A stretch of 64,000 nucleotides of DNA from Bigelowiella natans CCMP2755 (Eukaryota; Cercozoa; Chlorarachniophyceae), in assembly GCA_000320545.1 (NCBI GenBank), contig ADNK01000150.1, positions 104,770 to 168,769 on the forward strand. Reading direction: 5' to 3'. A model generated the notes under the pieces. The model saw only the letters and a list, made by a program, of their open reading frames with translations, made no database searches and was not told where the DNA came from. The first letter of the stretch is position 1, and each line of letters starts with the position of its first letter. This document shows, piece by piece, positions 55,026-64,000 of the stretch. Both the position numbers and the translations under genes were made by a program.

Positions 55026-56535
55026 TTTGGGTTACATGTTGACAGGATATCGAAGAACGTTTACTTTTCTGAACGTTTAAAGTTGAAAAAGGGTGTTGTA
55101 CGTGTTGTGATGTTTGAACTTGTTCATGCAGTTGAGATAATAGACACAGCAATACACTATATATATTAGATTTCAATGATCCGGCGACATTGCGCATTGT
55201 TTGGACGTGCATGTCGTCCTCGACCTACACCATCATGTGCTGCAGTCTGCAATCGTGATGTTCATTGCCAAATGGAATGACTAGAATGAGCTAGCGGGCC
55301 ACATTGCGTTCCCGTTAGCATGCCACCTACGACACGTGTGCGCACATGGCGCATGACATGCAGACACAGTGACACCATCCGCCATGGAATGTGCATGATG
55401 TTGCGTTTTCCATTGTGATCATGATGCTTGTGATGGACACAGCAATGCCACACATGGAACACGCGTGATGTCACGTTGTCCATCATGCGCCTGCCAGTCT
55501 GCAATCTTCTCGAGAACACCAGCCATGCTGTGGAGCTTGCGATGCCAACGGATGAAACAATGAAACAATGAAACAATGATGAAAAACTGCATTTCCAAAG
55601 TGTTGCAAGACACTTGCAGCGTGCAAAGTGCAGTGCCTCGAACTGGTTTCAGTGAGGACTGTGACTAGCAAATCAACTAGCTGGTTTGCCAAAATGGCAT
55701 GACTTGGTCATTGAGAAGCAATGACATTAGCAGCAAAGTTCTGACGGCGCAAGACCTCCACTCTGAGCAAAAACTTCCTGAAGGCCATGTCCACATGACG
55801 ATCTACGATTGGATCATCTGAGGGGGCCCCCAGCAGGATTTTGGTTTTGGAGGAGTCTGGAGCGTCAAAGAATGAAGAGTGGCGGGAAGAAGCTGAACCC
55901 AGAGCTGATCTCATGTGCGAGAGAAGCTTGCATCTCTCTGCATTCAAGTGAGTGCAATGATGGATGAGGTGGTTGACACTTTGAACAACTTCAGCATTGC
56001 AAAGAGGACACACCGAGAAAGAGGGGGGCAAGTTGCAAATTTCAGCCCTGTGCTCCTCAGTTTCGTGAGTCCCAGCGCGGAGCTGAAGTTTGAGCAACAC
56101 ACCTGAATTGTCATGCCAATCATCAACATAATGACACTCGAACAATCTGGAAGCTGGCCTTCCAATGTGGACACTCCTCGCCCAGGCTCTGATGAACGAG
56201 GCAGCGCGGTCCACAATCTCACACAATCTCACACAATCTCCATCGATCTCCGGAACATCTCCGACACACATCGCAGATTGACACCGGTCGGAGTTGCAGC
56301 GGTCGGAGGACACCACCATTGCAGAGGGAAGAACGCTCCCAGACAGCAGCAGCAGCCACTCCATACTGTTCGAAAAATGGTGGCAAAATCCTTGCGTGCA
56401 TCAACGAATGGGTAAACTTAAAACGAGAGGCTCAGGTTTCTAGATGAAAGCTGAAGCATGAGAAACTAACGCTAGCACCTCGAACGAAATGCTGCATTGC
56501 TGCTTGCAATCAGGCACCAAGAGGTGAAAAAGCCA
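55026..56535. other. Spacer holding a LINE 3' remnant
   Basis: Between the glycine C-acetyltransferase and monooxygenase genes. 55200-55700 is CATG-rich noncoding sequence. A short (GAAACAAT)n tandem at 55554-55579 sits on the 3' side of the remnant at 55708-56364 and may be its tail. Confidence 0.55.
55708..56364 (-). mobile_element. Non-LTR retrotransposon remnant (C-terminal ORF2 part)
   Basis: A 218-codon minus frame. It contains LRAGTHETEEHRAEICNLP then CPLCNAEVVQSVNHLIHHC and NAERCKLL, the C-x2-C-x8-H-x4-C arrangement of the zinc-binding module found after LINE reverse transcriptases. The polymerase and endonuclease parts are missing. CACAATCTCA is repeated at 56212-56240. This resembles a 5'-truncated insertion, the usual outcome of target-primed reverse transcription. 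Confidence 0.65.
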
Positions 56536-57065
56536 ATGGTGGGCGGTTCTGGGAAGAAACAGACGCGCCCCTCCGAAGTACCCCTCTGGGCACAGGGAGT
56601 GCTCCTCCTCGTCATACTCGCATCTTCAGTCATTTGTGTGTGGTTTGGGAATACGATTGCCGGGCCTGTGTCGGGTGTGGAGGGCAATGTCCCAAAGTAA
56701 TAATAACAGAAGTTAAGCAGGGTACTGCTTATTCCCTGATTGTTAATTGGGCGCTTGTTGTCCGTCGGGGTTTTACGCCGCACAGGTACCTCGAGATTGC
56801 TTTCCCGTTATTCTTTGTGATGATGGGCACTGAGCTGGCCTTGCTCAAGTACGTTGACCTCACTTCGGAAGCCGCGCACTATGCTCTTGCAGGTCATGCT
56901 GCCCTTCATGGATACGAAGTAGCATTGCAGCCACAATATGAATCTCACCATAAATGCGCTATTGGAATTTAGATTCGTGGTCGTCGGTGAGCGCAGGAGC
57001 CGAGTCTCTGATCCTGAAAAAAATCATACCATTGATAATTCGGTATTGTATATACATGTATAATC

Positions 57066-57107
<42 letters not shown>

Positions 57108-58655
57108 GTCACACACCAGCACTGACGTGCCATATGCAGCTGGGGATTGCATATATGCGTGGATGGGTGGATGGGGGTGCGTGGTCCGAATAAATCGGTG
57201 GCCCAAAGCTCTGGCTACCATGATCATTTGCATCATTCGCCATCTTCCTTCCCATCACGATCATCATCATCACCACCACCATCACCATCACTATCATCTA
57301 TGTATTCCTAGCTTTACTTGGGACCCTGCCGCCTACGTCTTCGTCTTCAACAACAGCAAAGGTGCTTCTTCTGTGTGTGAGTGTAGAGAAGGGCAGAAGA
57401 AGGGGAGAGTAGAGTGAAATATCAGCATAACTCCTTCCCCAGAATTACATTTATACATGAACGACCCCTGCGTGTATAGCAACGGACTGGCGCTCACGTT
57501 GTGTACTTTCATCCCTTTTCTTGCTTTGGTGCTGCTGACAATACAATGAAAAACACGCAGCGTACCATCTTCCGTTCTTGCAAGAATCTGAGACGTATTT
57601 GGGCTACGACAAACCGCTGGTCAGACCATCCACCTTATTTTATTGAAAGAGAGGGGGGTGGGGGGGGGTGAAACACAGTACATCATATGGAACAGAACAA
57701 AGGCAACTATTTACACAATTCTAACAAATCATAATCTTAAGAGGAAGCTGGTTTTGCTCATTGCAGGTGTTCTTGTTCGCGCTACTTTCCGTCGACTTTT
57801 CGTATTATTGGTTTCATCGCTGGGCGCACACCAACGCTATCATGTGGGCAGGTATGGTGAGAATGATGATAATGGTGATGCTGCTGTTGCGGTGTACTTC
57901 TGTACTCGTTATTTTAGGACATTCATTATCGATTTCTCCTTGATTATCATCATATTCCTCTTCTTCTGGCTGCTGCTGCTGCCTTGAAAGGCCACTCCAC
58001 ACACCACTCCTCGGAGTATTTCAATCTTTCTACAGCTCTCCGTCAGGTGATTACCATTGCAATCAGAGTACGTTGTATTTAGTAATGCGATGGTAACAGC
58101 AGGAAAGCCGGTGTTTTCCCTGCAAACAAAAGTTGATATACTCTCCTGAAATAGAAGAATCAAGCCATAACCAAAAACGTCTTCTTCTTCTTACCGTTTT
58201 CAACCTAGATTACTACTTGTCCTCTCCTCAAATAGTGAACGTGGGGATAAACAGGGGATATGAATGTGTGTTTTCTCCATTGGTTGGTGAAGCAAGCTCT
58301 GATTGTATCTTAACCTCGGTCGTCGGTCTCTCCTCCTCCTCCTCCTCCTCCTCCTCCTCCTCCTCCTCCTCGTTGCCATCACCGTTGTTTGTTACTACCA
58401 CAAGTCATGGTGGCAGGCCCTGTCAAGTTTTTGGGTGTACTTGTATCTGGCAGTGCTAGGCCTCCCCCCCCACATGTTTATGGCGCATAAGGTCTCGTGG
58501 GTAAAAGAATGGAGAGGGGGGAATGGGGGAGTCGTAGCAGAAGGAAGAGCTCCTTGCTCTCCGCTAGAGGAGGCAACAATATATTGAATCACACTTGGGA
58601 TGATGATGAGAAGATACGGATTCGTTATCATATCACCATCTCACTCACATTCTCG

Positions 58656-58686
<31 letters not shown>

Positions 58687-60199
58687 TGGTTATAGTCGCT
58701 TAACACTCTATACCAGTTTTGGGTGCATACCTGCCTCATCAGGGAGCTTCCATGGTGAGAGACTTGAACAATGCAATAGAAGATAAAAGCAGCCGACGAA
58801 GAAATCAAGGAGATACAAAGAAGAAGAAGAAGAAGAAGAAGAAGAGGAAGAGGAAGAAGAAGAAAAACGAAATACAGTGGTGTGCAGGCATGACTCTAGA
58901 ATGGACGTACTCTCATAATTGAGTGCGTATATATGTCAGAACCGTTTTACCGCATGTTTGATGTATATATTCGCAGGATCTTCGAATTTGTGCTATCGAC
59001 CCCTTCTCACCACCGGGTAAAAACTACAGACTGCTGTCGCTCCCCCCCCCCCCCCTCTCCCGTCCTTACATCGCCTCTTGTTCGCTAATATGTCGTCGCT
59101 TCTGTGATGGGAGCCTTGCCTTGAAGACAAGATCGCCCTCTGCTGCACGTTGCAATACACCGCTAACACGTCACCGTCTCTTCGTTTGTATGATTCCCCC
59201 CCCCCCCCCCCCCCTGCCCCTCTTTCAGGTCCATCATGACCGCAGAGTGCACAAGAACTTCGGGGTTGGAACCATCAACAAACAGAAGCAGCAGCCGCCA
59301 GCAGCAACGACTCGATGAAGATAGTGATATTGATGATGATATGATGATGAAGATAGTGATATTGATGATGATAAGACCGCATCGATGTTAACGGCCATAC
59401 TAAAAGCAAGCATACGTGACAGCACCGCACACCTGAAACTACTACACCTTCCCCCTCACAACTACCAGGGCATCCTTATAATTTGGGACCGAATCTTTGG
59501 AAGTTTCCTGCCCGAAAACGTGGCCACGCCTTTGGAGAAGCAGCATCAAGGTGTGCTTTGTGGTTCGTTGCGCGATGCATTACTCCTCGTTCCCTTCACT
59601 TTCAAAGCTAGACCACATAATCATAGTTTATTGCAGCTTGTGTTTCGTCAAGACTGACGTCTCCCCCCCCCTCTCATTGTTCAGAGGAGGCATGCGTGTT
59701 CGGGGTAAGCCGGTCTCTTGGGACATGGTCACAGGCCATACTGCAGGTGGTAGTAGATTCATGATTGTAGCTGCTATCAATTAGCAGCAAGAATCATTAA
59801 ATCTATGTATACACTACTATTTTTGCAATAAATACCATCCCCCATCATCCACCCTCCTCCTCCCATGGTTGTTAAAATGACGAGAGTATCCCCATCTAAC
59901 ATCATTGAGTATTGTTGTTGTTGCTGTTGTTGCTGCTGCTGTTTTCCCCCCTCCCCCCCCCTCCCGTGTGCCAGAACTGGTATTGGAGGTCCATCATCCG
60001 ACGCGGCATCAATGCAAAGTCGTTTTTCCAAGCGGTCGGCCACTCCCCACACACGCAAGAACATATGTGTAACAATGCTCGCGTCACCATCACCTCCCAA
60101 AAGGGGGGGGGGGGGGGGGGATACCATGGATCAGGCATTCTGCGCATTTCTGCTTTGTCGGTTTTTTTTAAATTTTTCATCCATAGAGTTGGGCATCAT

Positions 60200-60230
<31 letters not shown>

Positions 60231-60398
60231 CGCGTTCATTATTGATTGGAATCGCCACCTCCCTCGACGTCGCCTTACTTAATAATAGATTCGTGCTGTT
60301 ACGGTCGGTCCTGGGTTCTACACAGTGGTTATGCCTCGTCCAATCCGAGCACGTATGCAGTAGCAGTAGTAGTAGTAGTAGTACATTGATTTGCCATA

Positions 60399-60433
<35 letters not shown>

Positions 60434-60800
60434 GCTCTTGGTTCTTCGACTGACATCTCTATCATCATCACCATCGTCGTCATCGTCGTGACTAACTACC
60501 ACCGCACGTAGCTGCATCATCTCGAGACCGTATCCGTTTAAAAAGCGAGATGGGGTCGTCGTGGGGCTACTGGTACATGGTGCTGCAAACATTGGTCAGT
60601 GGTTTTTCTGTGTCTTCATCATCTTCTTCTTCTTCTTCTTCTTCTTCTTCTTCTTCCATTCCTTTCTGGCAAAGCGCCAAGTTTGACGTATAATAAAACC
60701 CGCACTCCAACACGCATTCGTCTAGCACCTTCGCTCTCGACGATTGATCTGACTTGTGATTCTTCCTCTTCTTATTCTTCTCTCCGCTTCGATCATCATC

Positions 60801-60841
<41 letters not shown>

Positions 60842-61183
60842 GTCAAACAACAACACCTGCTGCTACTACTACTACTACTACTACTACTATTACGGTAGAC
60901 CAGCATAGTAGTGGGGCTATGTGCGCTCGTGGTGCCGATGACTGCCTTTGGGAACGTGAGTCAACCGCAGCATCAGCAACCCCCTTTCATCTGCACGTTC
61001 GAAACGCCCTCTTCTATACCGTCGTTCCCATTGAGTTTTTTCTCCACGCTCCTCGAGGAGGCTGGCGCTTGTTGTTGGTGTTGTTGCCTCCTATGCATAT
61101 GAGCTGCCACCATCATCAGGCATCTGTAATCATGATCAATGTGTGTGTGTGTGTGTGTGTGTGGTCTCACTAAACAACTGCCA

Positions 61184-61230
<47 letters not shown>

Positions 61231-62036
61231 GATCCTTCTCTCGACGGTAGCTCTAGGAAGCTTCTACATCTACTCGATGGTACGATATTTCCATGATGGC
61301 CTCCCTCCCTCGATGATGCTTGGTTTGTATGCCATTGGCAACGGCTGAGTGCGTGAGCCCCGTGCATTTTGCTGGGCATAAATTAGCCTGATGAGAGCTG
61401 TCCGTTGTCATCTATCTATCTATCAATCAATCAATCACCACCATCTCCATCTGCATCATCGTCAGCATCATCATTACCATCGCCACGATCACCATTACAG
61501 GTCTTCGATGCCCATCCACGAGCATACTACTACGAAGCAGGAAGGTGCTGGTTGACGAATGATTTAGGAATGAGGAGGCGTGGGAGGGGGAGGAAGATCA
61601 TGTGGTTTGTTTCTCTGGGAGATTCGTTTAGTCATCATCCATCATCCGATCAGGACGTTGATACTTCTGGGCTTGTTTTACGGGGTATCTTCCTTCTTCT
61701 CGGGTGTGACAGGTGACGTAATAAGAGAGAAGGGGAGGGGAGGGGAGGGGAGGGTTCGAAAGCAATGGTTCTTGATTCATCCTGTGGTGGTAGCTGCGTG
61801 CCTGCAAAGGGGAATAATGATATCCGTATGCGTCTGGGACACAACTGATATATTGTTAGAGATCACACGTAGATTTATAAGCTGTGTCGTAACATATATC
61901 AAAAGGGATTCCAGTAACGATGTCCAAGTCGTTCGGCACCTTCTATCTCGTCTCTACATTGGCAGTGCTTCTCCGCGGGTATGACTTGCGCTTCCTGTTC
62001 ATATCCCGTGTATTTTGTCACCATAGCAACGTGTAA
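56536..62036 (+). CDS. Alkylglycerol-monooxygenase-like enzyme (fatty acid hydroxylase superfamily)
   Basis: About 19 exons: 56536-56696, 56786-56892, 57312-57361, 57561-57619, 57767-57851, 57991-58046, 58405-58491, 58696-58754, 58977-59016, 59229-59264, 59469-59550, 59685-59704, 59975-60034, 60512-60529, 60909-60955, 61232-61279, 61501-61544, 61654-61712 and 61915-62036. Start MVGGSGKKQTRP, then membrane segments. Three His boxes of the di-iron centre are rebuilt over introns: ALLSVDFSYYWFHRWAH, GHSTHHSSEYFNLSTALRQ and STPSHHRVHHDRRVHKNFG. LYQFWVHT and ILIIWDRIFGSF follow, then C-terminal membrane segments (LILLGLFYGVSSFF, FYLVSTLAVLL). This order matches AGMO/TMEM195, which cleaves ether lipids using tetrahydrobiopterin in the ER. 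Between 56893 and 57311, and between 60530 and 60908, an exon is missing or misplaced because phases do not join; the rest is consistent. Confidence 0.85.
58331..58371. repeat. (TCC)n and other microsatellites in monooxygenase introns
   Basis: About 13 TCC units. The same gene's introns also hold (AT)n 57070-57105, (TGC)n 58663-58688, (GAA)n 58819-58862, poly-C runs near 59041 and 59197, a poly-G at 60104-60120, (GT)n at 60200-60220 and 60401-60432, (CTT)n 60622-60655, (CAT)n 60796-60841 and (CT)n 61187-61227. Confidence 0.9.
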
Positions 62037-62848
62037 AGTCTCGATGCGCGTGTTCTTGTAAAACTACATAGGCCACGGTTATTAGGAGCTCGGCGCTAGG
62101 TTACACACAGCTAGACAGCTGTCTGGACACTATTGTCATCATGCGACCGCGGAAGTACAAATATCAAAAGCATTGCTTAACTCCCATCACTACATCGTTA
62201 CATATCACATGAGCTTCGTCGCGGCAAGAATAGTAAGTGTAAACAACTGCTATTGGCTGCATCGCCATGCGGGCCTCAAAAGCCTAGATAGTGCTCGTTG
62301 TTGCGCGCAGGTCATATGGGCTAGCTACTCTAGTACTGCCAATTTTTGTCTCTGCACATTCAGCCTTTCTCTGCAGCTGTTAGTATCCAGCTACAACATT
62401 ATTACGTACGAGATCGCTGCCAATATAGCCATAGCTAGACTCCTTGAAATCTGATTATTTCTGTACACATTATTGCTATGGCTTGCGTACGTGTATCTAG
62501 GTGTGCAATGTGTACGCATAGTGCAGCTGCGCGTCATGCACGCAGCAACATGCATAGCTAGATAGGCACATAGTAATGCTGTAGCCGCAGCATTACACAA
62601 TAACTACATTAGGATAACTATTGCGAAAATGTAATCTCTTCGTTGGATCCGTCTCACACACTAACGCGTGTGTATGTGTATGTGGATATACGTAGCTGAA
62701 CATATCTATGCGCGTAAAATGAGACGATGCAAATTGCTGCAAGATGCATTTATGCAGCGTGAGCGAGATAAAAGATAATGCTGACTGCATGACATACCTG
62801 TACACATGCTCTTTGGAAGACATGATATACACGCTCAGATTGGTAAAG
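62037..62848. other. Convergent spacer with CTAG words and one hairpin repeat
   Basis: Between the 3' ends of the monooxygenase gene (plus) and the anion exchanger (minus). It holds a copy of the dispersed repeat at about 62572-62632 (GCTGTAGC ... ACTACATTAGGATAACTATTG) and CTAGCTAGAT words. No gene recognised. Confidence 0.55.
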
Positions 62849-63205
62849 CTAAATCTCCTCCTCTTCATCTTCATCGTGTCCTTTTGAATCTGCTTCCACA
62901 TCGAGAGCATTATCATTGTCGCCTTCATCATCCTCCTCCAGGCACAGCGCATCATTCTTCTTGTGATTCCCTGCGACGTCCTCGGAATCCAGCACACGAA
63001 GCTGCTTCTTCGTGAAGAGAGCCGGCAAGAGGTACGTGCGAATCGGGACCAGACATGCAATCACCTGCGTGAAATCCATTAATAAGAAGAGGAAGAAGGA
63101 GAGGAAAAGGAAGAGGACAGCTGTAACAGTAGAGCGAGCATTAGCACGTGAAGTAAGCTACCCTATGGACTAAAGATTTAGGTACCAATACGCATTCAAG
63201 GAAAG

Positions 63206-63250
<45 letters not shown>

Positions 63251-63686
63251 TCTCCCCGATATCATAAAATACAGAGTTCTATGTAATCTTACGCACCAGA
63301 GGGAACGCCAACGCTGCCGGCGTTTCGTTGAGAATCCATCCAGCGATGATGACAGAGAGCTGGAGCAGAGTGAACAGCCTCGCCGCTCTGAGCACATTAG
63401 TAACGCCGATCGTCGGGGGCAAAGAATACAGCAACAGTGACAGCAGCAGCCAGTGTACTTCCATGATATCTCATTCACGAGGAAGGTGGTGTCATTGCAT
63501 TATAGGTATTCTCTGCCGCATGCTCTAAAAATCCATTATCATCATCTTCTTCTCACTATAAGCGAGTCGCTCAGTCCCCCCCCCCCCACCCGCTCCCTAC
63601 GTTATGGCAAGCTATCACTTCATATTCTATTTGTGGTGTTTTGTTGTTGCGTGTCTGTTTTGAATACAGGAGACTCTTTCTTCGTC

Positions 63687-63720
<34 letters not shown>

Positions 63721-63854
63721 GACAACATCAGCATCTTGTCGGCTGGATGTCGGGTGATCAACCCTGGCTCCCCGTATTCGGCGGGACAGTTTTCTTGCCA
63801 AATGAAGAATACTCTGAGACGTGGCCAGATTCGAGTGTCCATGATGCCTTCAAG
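62849..63854 (-). CDS. SLC4-type bicarbonate/anion exchanger, C-terminal part
   Basis: Last three exons of a minus-strand gene that continues past the window: 63727-63854, 63297-63387 and 62849-63064, joined in phases 2 and 0. The middle exon reads AARLFTLLQLSVIIAGWILNE then TPAALAFPL. The last reads VIACLVPIRTYLLPALFT then KKQLRVLDSEDVA. This matches the end of the SLC4 membrane domain, where a xHLFTxLQL helix, xASLAFPF, VPLR and LDAxxA occur in that order. The upstream exon (LEGIMDTRIWPRLRVFF) fits the preceding SLxGxxxxxRxxLF stretch less closely. The cytosolic tail is very acidic (DEDEEEEI). It would exchange bicarbonate for chloride or co-transport it at a membrane, relevant to inorganic carbon supply in an alga. 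(AT)n at 63211-63244 lies in an intron. Confidence 0.83.
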
Positions 63855-64000
63855 CTTGGAGGAGTATAATAAGGAAGGAAGCGGTTGGAGGGAGGAAGAG
63901 GAGGAGGAGGAGGGGGAGGAGGAGGAGGAGGAGGAGGGACATTAACAACAATTAAATTGGAAAACGAGAAGAGAGGGGGAGAAGGATCGCTCTCTCACTC
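63855..64000 (-). other. Intron of the anion exchanger gene (presumed)
   Basis: A purine-rich (GGA)n tract at 63880-63930 lies upstream of the first visible exon; no further exon seen before the window ends. Confidence 0.4.

Noticed and set aside
1-64000. CRISPR arrays, bacterial operons, ribosome-binding sites, riboswitches, tRNA or rRNA genes
   Set aside because: None seen. The window is eukaryotic nuclear DNA with spliceosomal introns, and the direct repeats present are microsatellites, coding repeats or LTRs. A tRNA or snRNA scan could not be run; a covariance-model search would settle this.

Overview
This is a 64 kb nuclear segment from a eukaryotic protist, most likely a microalga. Almost every gene I could rebuild is split by GT-AG introns of about 60-500 bp. 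Many introns are filled with simple repeats: (GAA)n, (CT)n, (CA)n, (AT)n, (CAT)n and (TCC)n. There is no operon logic. Gene content (tandem AP2/ERF domains, an SLC4 anion exchanger, an alkylglycerol-monooxygenase-like enzyme, a histone-fold H3 variant, a chromovirus-like Ty3 element) and intron density would suit a chlorarachniophyte or another secondary alga. The sequence alone does not settle the lineage.

Gene models were built by eye: splice sites were chosen so that codon phase is kept across every join and family motifs are rebuilt. Left to right: a coiled-coil protein (minus, 1-3488, cut by the left edge); a CCCH zinc-finger coiled-coil protein (plus, 3694-5065); an 8-exon membrane family-2 glycosyltransferase with DxD and QxxRW (plus, 6973-10625); a SnoaL-like/dienelactone hydrolase fusion (minus, 11361-12632); an intronless C2H2 zinc-finger protein with five near-identical tandem modules (plus, 12988-15300); a small Ser-Pro-rich basic protein (minus, 16649-17585); a complete Ty3/gypsy-type LTR retrotransposon with LTRs identical by eye (18055-23768, minus); a 15-exon secreted pepsin-like aspartic protease (minus, 25017-28374); a divergent, CenH3-like histone H3 (plus, 29205-30027); a SANT-like plus WD40 protein (minus, 31483-34341); a 13-exon charged protein of unknown family (plus, 34894-39165); a triple-AP2 regulator (plus, 41976 to about 43806); a small secreted orphan (minus, 45118-46053); a ZZ zinc-finger protein (plus, 46551-48272); a Ras-like GTPase with a CAAX end (minus, 49346-50312); mitochondrial glycine C-acetyltransferase in 19 exons (plus, 50952-55025); an alkylglycerol-monooxygenase-like fatty-acid-hydroxylase-superfamily enzyme (plus, 56536-62036); and the 3' end of an SLC4 anion exchanger (minus, 62849 onward, running off the right edge).

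Neighbouring genes are functionally unrelated, but many are arranged head to head with 200-830 bp between start codons. Spacers without genes have two characters: short promoter-like gaps between divergent genes, and longer islands rich in CTAG and GCATG words that also carry a dispersed hairpin-like repeat and two non-LTR retrotransposon 3' remnants. The most notable items are the CenH3-like histone with a long loop 1, the apparently young LTR element, the SnoaL-hydrolase fusion, the recently expanded zinc-finger array, and several multi-exon genes that a plain ORF search would miss.
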